Assembly: GCA_910589415.1 (NCBI GenBank)
Contig: OU342632.1
Span: 52,565,341-52,629,340, forward strand
Origin: Malachius bipustulatus
Taxonomy: Eukaryota > Arthropoda > Insecta > Coleoptera > Melyridae
Length of the DNA stretch: 64,000 bases
Reading direction: 5' to 3'
Below the pieces are notes generated by a model. That model did no database searches. It was not told where the DNA came from and saw nothing but the letters and a program-made list of their open reading frames with translations. This document shows positions 11,357 to 22,409 of the stretch, one piece after another (the first letter of the stretch is position 1; the number at the start of each line of letters is the position of its first letter). Position numbers and translations under genes: made by a program.

Positions 11357-12296
11357 TATAAAAAAAATAATCCCGAAAAGACCAATGCTCATTTTGAGAG
11401 TTTCATATATTTACTGCATGTCTGATAACAAAAACGGACAATTTTCATTCAACAAACAATTTGTTTTGGAAATATCAAAATAAATTATTATAGAAATTTA
11501 ATAAAAAATAGCACAATGTATAAAATAACAAAGTTGCCATTCACTCCGGTAAAACTAGCAGTTATATGACCTTACAAAGATTTCAGTAGGAAACTGACAT
11601 AAGAAAAAGTGCAATTAAAATTTTTTCTAGTCGTAGTTGCAGCCAAAATAGTCAAATTTATACTAAAAGGGTTACGTGTAATAATCCTTATTTTTAGTGT
11701 CAAAAGTGGCAACATTGCAGGATGCACAAAAAATAGTAGGATGTAAAATAATATACATCTGGACGCCGAAAAGGAGGTAAAATTTAGAATATACGGATGC
11801 CGAAAAATTACTGAGATGTACGGACGTACAATGATAGGTCAGGTATACAATCAAGATTATCTCGGAAACTAATAATAATAATTTAATATACATTGGTGCT
11901 ATCTACAGGACTAAGCTCGAACTAAGCGGTTTAAAATGCAGATCTCTATATACTTGGCCGGACGCTGAATCACCACAATCATGTACGGATGCAGAATAGG
12001 TAGTCGGATGTAAATATATATATTCGTTTGAAATTACAAATTGCAGTCTTACGATTAACATGTTGTTTAGTTTATTAAATTACATATGATTGGTTTCGTC
12101 GATCATGGGGAAAAGAACGATCTGTAGGATATTCTCATGCGATGTTGACATTCATGGTGAAGCATTTGCTTTGAGAGATATAGTCTAGGGAAAACCCCAT
12201 TAAAAAACCTAGACACACCATCCTGTTGATATTGGTTTGAAGTATTCCAATCATTTTGCCCTTCTGAGGTTATCTGGCTGTTATTGTAGATTTTGT
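11357..12296. repeat. noncoding stretch with spaced GGATGC/GGACGC motifs
   Basis: Between 11700 and 12020 the words GGATGC, GGACGC or GGATG followed by (C/A)GAAAA or GAATA recur at irregular 25-70-bp spacing (11713, 11761, 11795, 11823, 11960, 11988, 12012). Inverted relatives lie at 4310-4440. The last 190 bp (12106-12296) are probably the 3' untranslated part of the LINE remnant that follows on the minus strand. Confidence 0.4.
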
Positions 12297-12935
12297 TTAC
12301 AAGAGCTTCAAATTCTGTAACCAGTCTATTGTTTCGGTGAAAATTTCATGAATTGCTTGAAAACCTCCAGAAAATTTGGTTAAAGGACATTCATTGACAA
12401 TGTGATTGATGGATTCTTCAGGATGTCCGCAAATACAGGAAGCGCTTGGTATTAAATTCCATTTATGTAACATTGAATTACATCTACCGTGTCCTGTTCT
12501 TAAGCGATTTACTTGTACCCAGACTTTCCTTCTGATTTCAAAACCGTTGACTAATGATGAAGGATCTTCGATTAAAGTGTTGTTGAATAAAGAAACACTT
12601 TTATTTCGCCAATCATTTCTCCATTCATCTTCAATTTTAAATGGTCGATCCAGGTATGTTTCTAGCCACACAGGTCTTCTTGATTTTAATCTCGTTGTTG
12701 GAAGATTATTCAGGTCCGATGTTATTGAAAAATCATCTGGAAATGTTCGGTATTTATTCATGATTTTATGTGTTGCTTGTTGTCTTCGGAGATTAGATGG
12801 AGCAATATTTGACAAAACAGGTAACCAAGGGATCGGAGTTGAGGAAATTGTTCCAGTAATAATTCGTAATGTTTGTTTCAGTTTGAAAGTGATATGGAAG
12901 AATGTGACATGTTTAGTTTTACTAGTGTAACTGTC
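12297..12935 (-). pseudogene. LINE ORF2 C-terminal fragment (CR1/Jockey-like) with CCHC-type motif
   Basis: The minus strand is open for about 210 codons. It reads 'LRIITGTISSTPIPWLPVL', then 'PSNLRRQQATHKI', 'RLKSRRPVW', 'EDEWRNDWRN', 'GFEIRRKVWVQVNRLRTGHG' and a cysteine/histidine cluster 'CICGHPEESINHIVNECPL' before the stop at 12297. This order is the usual C-terminus of non-LTR retrotransposon ORF2 proteins. The cluster is a zinc-knuckle-like motif that helps element RNA binding in the family. The upstream RT palm is missing, so the copy is 5'-truncated. No true ATG marks a start: the frame continues upstream past 12815 to about 12935. It is unusually intact for its length, hence younger than its neighbours. 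Confidence 0.75.
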
Positions 12936-13186
12936 ACTGCATGTTTAAATTCCAAGTTCTCGTTAGTTAATTTTTACTAAATGGATATACGTTTACAAGA
13001 GCAAGTAGACATGACTTATTGTTTGGGAGAAAGTGAGAGAAATCCTCTCCTTGCGGCAAGAATTAATGTGCAAGTGTGTATTTGACAACTTCGTTGCAGT
13101 TTATTTTTTAAATCATATTGTATTTCACTTTATTGTTGTTTTCCTCTAAATACTAAATTTCTTTTGGGCAAATGAATAATTTTTTT

Positions 13187-13973
13187 TTGAATTGATTTGA
13201 TATTATTTTAATTTAAAATTATTGTCATATCTTGTATTTTATTTTTTTTTTATTTCGCTCGAGCTTTGAGTTGCTATTTACGTTGCAATGATAAATGTCA
13301 CTAGAAATGACACATTTTTCTTCATAGCCCCTGTTTTATATGACATTTGCATCTTCCGCAGTCAGACCAACGGAAAATGTGTAATATCTCTCAAACTGTA
13401 CATTTTAGGTATAGAACATACCAAATGAAAAATGTAGTCGGATCAGAGGTGGATCTAATTGTGGAAAAAATACCGAGTGTGCCATTTGAAAAAGTGAAGT
13501 TATGACCTTCCGAAGTAAGCTAAATTTGACAGTTATTTGCGACTCACCTGTATAGTATATCTCAGTCTTATTATATCGCGATGATAGACCTGGCCTTTCT
13601 CCATGTGGATACCAAATTTCAACCTTAAAACTCCAAAACTAAGTTTTGAGGCTTCTTTTCAGTAAATACACGCATATGCGATGAATTTTTTTGAAAATAT
13701 TTTTTTAAATGTCAACGCCGCACCTTAATGTCAAACAATATGTATTGACATAAAGCTATTTCACAGTCGAATAAGAATATGTCATAAAATATAGGGGGTT
13801 CCATTTGAAAAAAAAAATTGATACATGTAGGCAAAATATGGTCCACCCTGTATAAGTGAAAATATTTTTGAAATATGCAGAGTAACAAACGAGTTGGGAT
13901 GGCGTTTGAAATTTTGTTTTACCCTGTACGGTTGAATAGCAATGTTCCGATCTCTCACTATTGACTCACCCTG
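13187..13973 (-). repeat. right arm of the giant inverted repeat (partner 3419-4208)
   Basis: Reverse complement of 3419-4208, ending CTATTGACTCACCCTG with TA at 13974-13975. Mirrored internal termini lie at about 13851 (CCACCCTGTATAAG) and 13548 (GACTCACCTGTATAG). Confidence 0.8.
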
Positions 13974-14201
13974 TATACTCAGTGGGCAATTCCTTAATTT
14001 TAATCTACTGTTTAATGATGGGTGTAAAAATGGTCACCCCCTAGAACGTATTTCGTAGCTAACTTTTCTTCTTCTTACAGCTGTGCCGCGATTTTGAAAT
14101 GTATTTTAGATATCCTGCTTTATTCCGGATAAAAAACCTATCTTGTAATTTTTTCGAAAATTTAATGATCTTCGAGAAAAATTAATTTAACTGTACCTAT
14201 A

Positions 14202-15452
14202 CAATGTGTCCCAGATTCGCGTCTCTATACAGGGATCTCGGCTCCTATTACACTTACAGCTAAGGTTAAATAGGGAAGGTTTTAAGAGAAACTTTGTGCA
14301 TTCGATAACCGGTTTCAGATTTACGATCGGTCAATTGGTTTTGGAAATATCGGCCAAAAACCGAAAATGGCAGATTTTGTCTTTTCCAAATAAGTCCGAA
14401 ACGGTTAATTTGACAGCTGTCAAAATGTGACATTATTCGGACACTTTTTTAAGACGAATAAGATAGGGTGTATGGCAGGTGTCAATCGTCTTTTGTTATT
14501 CCGCAACCCGCCTCAACTTTCGTTTTTCTTATGACCGCCATGTTGGATTTTTCCGTTTTTGAACGCAATTTATTTTTTTGATTACTAAGATGTATAACAC
14601 TATGGGTGGAGTGCTAGAACGCTAATTAAAGATTTGTCAGATAATTATTGATTTTAAATTGCAAATTTTGAAAATAGGGTGAATATTTTGAATGGTCTTT
14701 CATTTTTTATCAGTAATTAACTCTTCTAAAAGGGAGTAGAGTTTATTTCCAGCAATATCAGATCAACATTTTGATAATACAGGGCATTTTAAAATCAGTA
14801 ATTATCTGGCAGATCTGTAATTAACGTTCTAGCACTCCACCGTCTGAGTTATAATATTTAAAAAAAATCCAATATGGCGTCCATAAGAAGAAAAAATAGG
14901 TATCGATTTTTCGCCATATTAATTGTTAGGACACTTTTCAACAAGGAATACAAAAACAATTTTCGAGTCTCTAGCATTTTAAGATGGCGAAAAATCGTTA
15001 GTTCTTATCTTTTCTTCGTATGGACGCCATATTGGATTTAAAAAAATATATATAACTCGTAGTGTAGTAATCAGAAAAATAAATTGCGTTCAAAAAGGGA
15101 AAAATTCAACATGGCGGTCATAAGAAAAACGAAAGTTGAGGCGGGTTGCGGAATAACAAAAGACGATTGACACCTGTCATACACGCTATCTTATTCGTCT
15201 TAAAAAAGTGTCCTAATAATGTCACATTTTGACAGCTGTCAAATTAACCGTTTCGGACTTACTTGCGAAAAACAAAATCCGTCATTTTCGGTTTTTGGCC
15301 GATATTTCCAAAACCAATTGACCGATCGTAAATCTGAAACCGGTTATCGAATGCACAATGTTTCCCCTAAAACTTTCCTCATTTAACCTTTGCTGTAAGT
15401 GGAATAGGAGCTGAGATCCCTGTATAGAGACGCGAATCTGGGACACACATTG
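14202..15452. mobile_element. 1.25-kb fold-back element with double termini
   Basis: The outer ends CAATGTGTCCCAGATTCG (after TA 14200-14201) and CGAATCTGGGACACACATTG (before TA 15453-15454) are complementary. A second end, CAGGGATCTCGGCTCC, begins 28 bp further in and is mirrored at 15409-15424. Complementarity continues through most of the element, including a GACCGCCATG/CATGGCGGTC stem and a CGTTTTTCTTATG module also found in the 24291 element. No transposase. The 74-residue open frame at 14206-14430 lies within the arm. Confidence 0.85.
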
Positions 15453-15903
15453 TATACCAGTACAGAAGTCAAGTGCAGTAAGAGAGATTACTAAAATGGC
15501 AATTTCGGAGAAGCGGGAAGCAGAAAATTTTCCTGGAAACGTAAGTTTCTGCTTTCTGCTCCTCTGAAATTGCTTTTATAGTAACTGTTAGCCACTGATG
15601 CACACAATTTCCATACTGACATAGGTACGGAATACATACTGTATTTTAGTTAGATACAATAGAACGAAGTGGTAAAACTTTGAAGAAATAACTGAATTTG
15701 AATATTTTTTCCTTGAAGATCATAAAAATTACGAAAAATTATAAGACCCCCTTTTTATTTAGACTAAATCAAACTATCCGAAATATATTTTACAGAATAC
15801 CGGAAAGGCTGTAAGTACCTATAAGAAAAAAGTTACCAACTTTTTTTTTTCTTTACTTCCCCTATCACGGAATCGTGTCTAAACAGAATCTTTCGCACTT
15901 ATA
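15453..15903. other. spacer with a small inverted repeat
   Basis: Sequence 15495-15590 contains a short fold-back (GCAATTTCGGAGAAGCGG versus CTCCTCTGAAATTGC). Nothing else is recognised. Confidence 0.4.
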
Positions 15904-17104
15904 CAGGGTGTCCCATAACATGTGGGCAATCTCCCGGATTTGGGTAAATTTCGTAAAAATAAATGAAAAAATAGCTATAAAATTAATTCCTCAGAGACAC
16001 CCCTACAAAGATATTAGCTGTTGAAGTTGAGGGTTGAAAATCAATTTTTTGCAATAACTTTTTTATTTCTTGACCGATTTTGATAATTTTTGGTGTTATT
16101 TTGTATTATTTTGAACTGTTTAGAATAGTGTTTCTTAATCTTTGGTAGCACATACATAGACCTCGGGATGGCATAACCCCCTCATTCACTTGAAATAAAA
16201 CAATAAAAATAATAATTTTACAGTTTTTTAAGGTTAATTTTCTTTTTATTTGACATTTTTTACATAAAAAATGTATCCTTATTTATTTCGATAGAGCGAA
16301 CCGTTATCGAGATAAACGTCCTTCTAATAGGCGATGCGTCGCAGGAACTTTCTAAATTTCAAGTAAATTTTAACAAGATGGCTGACCCATGACAGTAAAT
16401 TGAGCAGGAAACAAAAGAAAAACTTAATTAAATACACGTCAGTGTCAAAGATTTCATTTCATGCAGATTCAATTCTAACTGATTTTCTGCGTATTCAGCG
16501 TTTTTGTAACTCATTTTAAAATCAGTTAGAATTGAATCTGCATGGAATAAAATCTTTGACACTATTTGACGTGTATTTAGTTAAGTTATTGTTTTGTTTC
16601 CTGCTCAATTTACTGTCAAAGGTCAGCCATCTTGTTAAAATTTACTTGAAAATTAGAAAGTTCCTGCGACACATCACCTATTAGAAGGACGTTTATCTCG
16701 ACAACGGTTCGCTCTATCGAAATAAATAAGGTTACATTTTTTATGTAAAAAATGTCAAATAAAAAGAAAATTAACCTTAAAAAACTGTAAAATTATTATT
16801 TTTATTGTTTTCTTTCAAGTGAATGAGGGGGTTATGCCATCCCGAGGTCTATGTATGTGCTACCAAAGATTATGAAACACTATTCTAAACAGTCCAAAAT
16901 AATACAAAATAAAACCAAAAATTATCAAAATCGGTCAAGAAATAAAAAAGTTATTGCAATAAATTGATTTTCAACCCTCAACTTCAACAGCTAATATCTT
17001 TGTAGGGGTGTCTCTGAGGAATTAATTTTATAGCTATTTTTTCATTTATTTTTACGAAATTTACTCAAATCCGGGAGATTGCCCACATATTATGGGACAC
17101 CCTG
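15904..17104. mobile_element. 1.2-kb fold-back element, complete copy
   Basis: The termini CAGGGTGTCCCATAACATG and TATTATGGGACACCCTG are flanked by TA (15902-15903 and 17105-17106). The arms, about 580 bp each, are nearly identical reverse complements that meet around a short centre near 16490-16520. Stem sequences include TTTGACACTGACGTG-type and CGACGCATCGCC-type blocks. There is no open frame of note. A second, truncated copy of the same family lies at 48585-49565. Confidence 0.9.
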
Positions 17105-17299
17105 TATAATGCAATAGTTATGGAAAAGTGATACATCGGGTATTATAAAGGCTCATTAAGTTAACGGACAGATTTCTGTGGCAATTTCTGAAGAAGGTAT
17201 CGAGTCTTAGTGTATTGTTTTTTTTTAATTTATCTATTCTTGACATGAAAGTATTTGCAAAAATGTTAATAAAGGTCATTTGACGTCGGTATTAGTAGG

Positions 17300-17475
17300 G
17301 ATTCATCAAGTCAAGTAGCTTGACATTTTTATCAATAGATTGACTTGACTTGAAAGTCAAGCTTTTCGTAGACTTACTACTTGACTTGACTTGATATTTT
17401 TTCACTCGGACTTGACTTGATATCAAGCAATTTAATTCCTACTTGACTTGATATCAAACTACTTGAAATTGCTTG
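17300..17475 (+). repeat. left subterminal ACTTGACTTGA repeats of the hAT element
   Basis: Repeated words CAAGTCAAG, ACTTGACTTGA and TATCAAG in both orientations, about ten in 175 bp. In characterised hAT elements (Ac, for example) subterminal repeats bind the transposase, and the same role is inferred here. Confidence 0.7.
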
Positions 17476-17552
17476 ATAATAAACCTGTTACCTAGTACAA
17501 AAACTTATTTACCAGTCGTGAAAACTTATGCATATGATAGATATTAGTCTTA

Positions 17553-17891
17553 CAGTCTTTTTCCTTTGGTTTTCGTATTTTGTCAATTGATTTTCCAAAT
17601 TTGTCAAATGCTTTTTCCATTTATCAAACGTGTCAGTGTGATTTTTCAATTCAAATTCCTCTCTTGTCAAATAAGATTCCTTTTGTAGCAAATGCTTTTC
17701 CAATATTTATGATACTGTCACCGCACATAAATAAGAAAAGCAATTGACATAAAGTGAAACTGATTTGACATAAAAGGAAATTGATTGATAGATCAGTGAC
17801 TATAATCATTGTTATATAGAAAAATAAGAAAATCATTTGACATACTATGAAAAGCAATTGACAAAAAAAGAAAACCAAAAGAAAAAGACTG
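17553..17891 (-). mobile_element. 340-bp CAGTCTTTTTC-family element, copy 3
   Basis: Ends CAGTCTTTTTCCTTTGG and CCAAAAGAAAAAGACTG with TA at 17551-17552 and 17892-17893. It is inserted in the hAT element between its left subterminal repeats and the transposase remnant. Same reiterated TTGACA words as the other copies. The open frames at 17509-17878 are artefacts of this repeat. Confidence 0.85.
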
Positions 17892-17929
17892 TAATATCAA
17901 TATCTATTATAGTCTTAATATTATTAAGC

Positions 17930-18133
17930 GTTGTCCCAAACATAGCAACTATGGTCAAAGAGTTTTTATCATCGCCAGCTTTTCAACTGCCGTTGAAAGG
18001 CAGTTTTCCAGAGCTGCTGTGCTATGCTATAATTGTTACAAAACTCGGTAACAGATTAAGTGACAACTCTGTTAGAACCCTGATGTGTCTTAGATCATGG
18101 ATGACAAATGTTGACATTAAGAACTACTTTTAA
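17930..18133 (+). pseudogene. hAT transposase C-terminal dimerisation domain remnant
   Basis: In alternating frames the sequence reads 'VKEFLSSPAF', then 'VERQFSRAAVLCYNCYKTR', then 'NRLSDNSVRTLMCLRSW' and 'NVDIKNYF' before a stop at 18131. The run Glu-Arg-x-Phe-Ser-(x)-Ala...Arg-Leu-Ser-x-x-x-Val-x-x-Leu is the conserved C-terminal dimerisation block of hAT transposases (Dimer_Tnp_hAT). At least two frameshifts disrupt it. The upstream catalytic RNase H-like domain is not present in the window, so the element cannot encode its own transposase. Confidence 0.75.
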
Positions 18134-18359
18134 TTTTTGTCTTTTAAGAAATAAGTGTTCATTTATTTAATTTTTATTTTATTAAAAATGTAGGTAGGTA
18201 CTTGGTACTTATCTACCTATACCTACTTGTGCGAAAAATATTTTACGTTTTTTTGAAGCAAAAGTGTTACGTTTTTGTACTAATTGTTAAATAAAATTAA
18301 CAAACTTACTCGCAATTTTATACTTTTTTTATTAGTTGATTTGATAAGGTGAAAAATAA

Positions 18360-18545
18360 TGATGAATCAAGTAGTATTATCAAGTATGTAATATCAAGTA
18401 GCTTGATTTTTCAAGTACTTGAAATATAAATGCTTGATTTTTCAAGTACTTGAAATATTATTACTTGACTTGACTTGATATTCGATTTTTATTACTTGAC
18501 TTGAAATCAAGTCAAGTCAAGTAGCTTGATTATCAAGTCAAGCCG
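18360..18545 (+). repeat. right subterminal ACTTGACTTGA repeats of the hAT element
   Basis: CAAGTAGCTTGAT, TTCAAGTACTTGAAAT and ACTTGACTTGA-type words repeat to within 10 bp of the right terminus, mirroring the left side. Confidence 0.7.
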
Positions 18546-18609
18546 TGAATCCCTAGATATTAGCTTCAAAAACGAGCACAGAAATCTGCCCGTTAGCCTA
18601 ATGAGCCTT

Positions 18610-19502
18610 TATATAATATTGGCTGCTAGTGTTTTACCCTGAAGAGATTTATCGTGAATTTTACCTATATGGAAATAGTTTTATGCTAAAGTAGATAATT
18701 TATTCAATCACGAGAAAAAAAATACAGAAGATATGTACTTACCTATTAAGTGTATAAGTTAAAAAATAATAATAAAGTATATGTAAATAAACTTTATTGT
18801 TAAAGTAAGCTGCCTGCGAATCGCAGGTTGCACAAATACACAGCATACCGATCAATGTTTCGACATAGTTTAAAATACATAGGTAAATTTAATTTTTTAT
18901 GAGTAAATATAAGTGAATATTTCATAACTGCAATAACATATTTTCAGGTTTTCTTGGTGTGTGATTGATTCTTGTATTGAGATTGTGAAACAAATGTCCA
19001 CAGTGTCTCCATGCTCAATTTCTGCTGAATTTTCAATCTTAAAACTGAAGATTAAAACAAAAATTTCTCAGAATTTCAGACAAAAATTTATGACAGAAAT
19101 AAACATTCTCAATTAAGGTGCTAACTTAATGGGCAAGAGAATTTTGAAATTTTTGCAATTATCACCTAATAATGTATTTAAGTTCAGCTTTTTTTTAACG
19201 CTGATGTACACTTACAAAAAAAAATTAATTTTCAACAATAGAAAAGATGGCTGAAACAAAAAAATTTAGATTTTTAAGTTTTTTCAGGATATTTCGGCAA
19301 AGACTGGAAATATCCTGAAAAAACTGACTTTTTTCAGATTCTCATTAAGCATAAAATTATGCAACATATTTTCTCCAATTTAATCCACTTCGTATCTCTT
19401 ATATACCGTTTCCAAGATCCCCATGTACTAAGCCACTTAAACTGGACACGCTGTATACGTCCGTCTTTTGCAACCGCAATAATGGATTTTAAGTTTCACT
19501 TA
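18610..19502. other. no identifiable gene
   Basis: AT-rich. Two similar AAACTGAC/TTCAG(G)ATATT stretches near 19270-19340 form a short inverted repeat (TTTTTCAGGATATTTC versus GAAATATCCTGAAAAA). Confidence 0.4.
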
Positions 19503-19570
19503 TGTCCGTATTCATCAAACTTCAAAATATAACTCCGGGGTTATATTTTGAAGTTTGATGAATACGGACA
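19503..19570. repeat. 68-bp palindrome, 31-bp perfect arms
   Basis: Arms 19503-19533 and 19540-19570 are exact complements around a 6-base loop TCCGGG. The outer sequence TGTCCGTATTCATCAAAC resembles the ends of the inverted-repeat element at 34395 (GCCCGTATTCACAAAC), suggesting a related family of very small elements. Confidence 0.8.
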
Positions 19571-19608
19571 TTTTAGTGATTAATTATGGCTTATTTCCCC
19601 CGTAAGTA

Positions 19609-19795
19609 TCCTGTGATCCACAAAATTTTTCATCAACTAGTGCCTTGGAATAGAGAGATAGCTAATTGCAGTCATGTCTGATCTCATTGCACCTGAGCAC
19701 ACCTACCAATAGTTTGCAGTTTATCTGACAGACTGGCAGACATGCTTAATTTTTTCCAAGGCACTAGTTGATAGAAAATTTTGTGGATCACCCGA
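19609..19795. mobile_element. 187-bp inverted-repeat element (MITE-like)
   Basis: The left arm TCCTGTGATCCACAAAAT...CAACTAGTGCCTTGGA pairs with the right arm TCCAAGGCACTAGTTG...ATTTTGTGGATCACCCGA, with TA at 19607-19608 and 19796-19797. The arms are about 45 bp. The centre is unique and noncoding. Confidence 0.75.
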
Positions 19796-19799
19796 TATA

Positions 19800-21340
19800 A
19801 TGAATTGTTACTTATTGTCTTAATAATTAGAAATATTTTACGTTTTGGATAACGAAGTATTATTGATGACCGACTTCGATATCTTGCACAGTACGCAAAG
19901 CAACAGAGTCCTAAAATCACCAGATTCTGACAAAAATAGTAACAAAATACCGCTAGCGCCGACACGGCCAGAAAAACGGTCGAGCGCGCTATTATATTGG
20001 TCGTGGCGTGGGGTAGAAAAACAGGAAAACAATCGCGCTGCACATAAGTAATCTTCAAATTTGATTATCTCAGCAACTAGTTGAGCTATCCTAATTACTA
20101 TATTATTTTGTATTACTATATTTTTGCGCCTTCCCACTATAGCACGCATAGCAGTTTTCGCTCATGTTTGCGCCAAATGTTTAACTTTCTTTCAGTATTT
20201 AAATGGGAAACGGGAATTGACGTTTTATGGCTGAACACTTAACTTCTCAAATCCGTTTGATAAATTTGAATCGAACGACCTCCAAAGCATCCAGCCTCGC
20301 TGCAAAATATGGTACGAAGAGCTTCTGATTGGAATTAAGTGAAGACTAATTATCCGATATCGTCTGGCTTTTGCATACACGACGAACCTATCAACGAGTA
20401 TTATATCGCAAACAGACTACACTACAACTTTAAAAATGACGACGTTACGAAATGAACCCTCATCGGGTTGTTTAAGATCACATTTTCTTCGTATTTTAAT
20501 TCTCTGCAATTCATCCTTAGGGACCATTTACATATTGCTCAATCAGTTTTTCTTTTTTGAGCAAAAATACAAAAAAAAAAAACAATTTTATCCACTTAAT
20601 GACCAATAAAAAAAATAAAAAAAATGGTAAATTCGTGTATAAAACTGTGCAGTTGTAGGATCTGGGGGCTATTCCGTGTGGCCCATCACACACGATCACA
20701 CGAAATTCAGGTGCACCGGCGGTATACCCGTTATTATTTTTGTCAAGAAAAAACCTATTTGCTAGGTGTATATTACAGAGAAGGGAGTCACTCTGACTTG
20801 AAGGGAAGGGAGTAGCATCAAAACTCACATTTATTTAATTAATTACATTTTTTTGGTGTTAATTTAAAATTTGAGGAGTGCTGGCCATATTTAAGACCTC
20901 CCCCACGCAGTAACTCTTCTATAACTATTACTAACTTCTTATGGTTTAAACAAAAACTGTCTGACTTTATCTCTCTGTTAGTAAAGCCATCAAATCGAAT
21001 AATTTACGATTTCGATGGCCATGTAAGCATCACATTCAGCGAAATTATCTATTTTCATCATATTAACTGCGCGTTGTGTAAAATTATTCTTCAAATAAGT
21101 ATATTTACTAGAATTTTTAAAGAAGCGGTATATTTTAGTAAAAAATAGGTTATATGCTGCACCGTCAATGGTTTTCTAGTTATACTCAGGTGAGTGCCCA
21201 AAAAACGTTAGTGTGATCTTAAGTTAGTCATACTTCACAATAAATATTCCAAAAAATTGTTACATGATATGCATAATATTCTTTTGTCCACGACTACCGT
21301 ATAATATGTACCTTATGAATGAGTTTTCTAATGCATAAGC
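19800..21340. other. no identifiable gene; small G+C-rich islands
   Basis: Two short islands of higher G+C (about 19950-20040 and 20640-20730) stand out from AT-rich surroundings. Open frames on both strands there (for example 19684-20149 and 20517-20828) overlap one another, lack motifs and end in low-complexity sequence. I cannot assign function and leave them unannotated. Confidence 0.4.
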
Positions 21341-21346
21341 ATAGTC

Positions 21347-21404
21347 ATAATTCACGTGAATTATAACCGTGGATAATAGCCAGTGAATAATCATTATTCA
21401 CTGG
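21347..21404. repeat. two adjacent perfect palindromes
   Basis: ATAATTCACGTGAATTAT (21347-21364) is a self-complementary 18-mer centred on CACGTG. A 25-bp palindrome with 12-bp arms (CCAGTGAATAAT) follows at 21380-21404. The linker CGTGGATAATAGC also occurs in the small element at 22634-22762, pointing to related fold-back sequences. Confidence 0.65.
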
Positions 21405-21982
21405 TCTAGAATTGCTAAGGATACGCGGTCTATATTTAGTATCTGGCAAGCATTTATCAGTACGTTTAGGCAATCACCAGGCACTTTAATAATTAGTTAA
21501 CCTTATGCCAGTCATAAAAAACTTCTTAAAGTATAAGTTTGATCTGGTTTTTAATGTAAGCCATTAAATAAGCCATTGACATGACAAGCAAAGCATAAAT
21601 TGTTGTCAATTTGAAACGTCATAACTACTAGCATAGGTACTATTAGCTCTGTTAGAGTTGTTTATTACTAAACTTAAATAATAGGTCAAAAATCAAAGTG
21701 AGGAATACGAAAAAATGTAATTCCGCACTTCACAAAACAACACAGATACTGAAAGTCACTTTTACTTTACTTACTTTAAGTTACTTTAGTTACTTTAAAA
21801 AAAAAGTAAGTACCTAAAAAATATCATTCGTTGGAAGTAACATTCTGCATCATAATAAGTTAGGTTAGTAGGCTAAAATGAAATTTCATCATAACCTAAC
21901 TATCAAGTAGGTAGTAGGCCCTTAGACCATGTAAATGGTCTAAGAGTAGGCCCATGTATTGTAATTAATTTATGGTAACCTA

Positions 21983-22355
21983 TAGAAAGTGGTTGATGAA
22001 ATTGGGAAAATTATACGCATGTCACTGTAAACAGCTGATGGTCATGCTGTGTGTTGCCAGATTCACTTGTATTTACCAACAGACGGTTATATGGTGAAGT
22101 TTAAAAGAATTACTATTACAAGTTTATAAATTAGATATTAAGATTATAAAGTGAGGGGAACATAGTTTAAGTTTAATTATATGAAATTTATATGTAGGGC
22201 GAGTAATTCTAAACTGTTAATTGTACTAATACTACGGTATAATTTCCGATTTTGGTCTGTTGGTAACTACCAGTGAATCTGGCAACACACGGCATGACCA
22301 TCAGCTGTTCCGAGGGGCATGCGTATTATTTTCCAAATCTCATCAACCACTTCAA
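21983..22355. mobile_element. 373-bp inverted-repeat element
   Basis: Between TA at 21981-21982 and 22356-22357. Arms of about 100 bp pair through GTGGTTGATGA, ATACGCATG, CAGCTGATGGTCATGC and TGTGTTGCCAGATTCACT and their complements, in the same order. The middle is AT-rich and noncoding. Confidence 0.75.
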
Positions 22356-22409
22356 TAACAGGATTACCAACTTATAGTTTAATAATTTATTAGTTAGTTA
22401 AAAATTAAA

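Larger units (their letters stand above)
17296..18555 (+). mobile_element. hAT-type DNA transposon, degraded, with 8-bp target duplication
   Basis: The terminal sequences are TAGGGATTCA on the left and TGAATCCCTA on the right. They are flanked by GGTATTAG (17288-17295) and GATATTAG (18556-18563), an 8-bp duplication with one mismatch, which is the hAT hallmark. Both subterminal regions are dense in ACTTGACTTGA-type repeats. A hAT C-terminal (dimerisation) coding remnant lies at 17930-18133, and a 340-bp element is inserted at 17553-17891. Most of the transposase gene is missing. Confidence 0.85.
17148..18609. mobile_element. small inverted-repeat element interrupted by a hAT element
   Basis: The left end AAGGCTCATTAAGTTAACGG (after TA 17146-17147) and right end CCGTTAGCCTAATGAGCCTT (before TA 18610-18611) are complementary for about 35 bp. 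Without the hAT insertion the element is only about 200 bp. The hAT target duplication lies inside it, showing the order of events. Confidence 0.75.

Noticed and set aside
12406..12930. 174-residue plus-strand open frame
   Set aside because: It is the antisense of the LINE C-terminal fragment, whose minus-strand reading has clear family motifs.
3419..13973. Maverick/Polinton-type giant transposon
   Set aside because: The arms are long, but the target is TA, the ends are CAGGGTG, and no polymerase, integrase, ATPase or capsid coding sequence lies inside.
20517..20828. 103-residue minus-strand frame with Cys residues
   Set aside because: No recognisable domain. The C-terminal third is a poly-Phe/Lys artefact of A/T runs.
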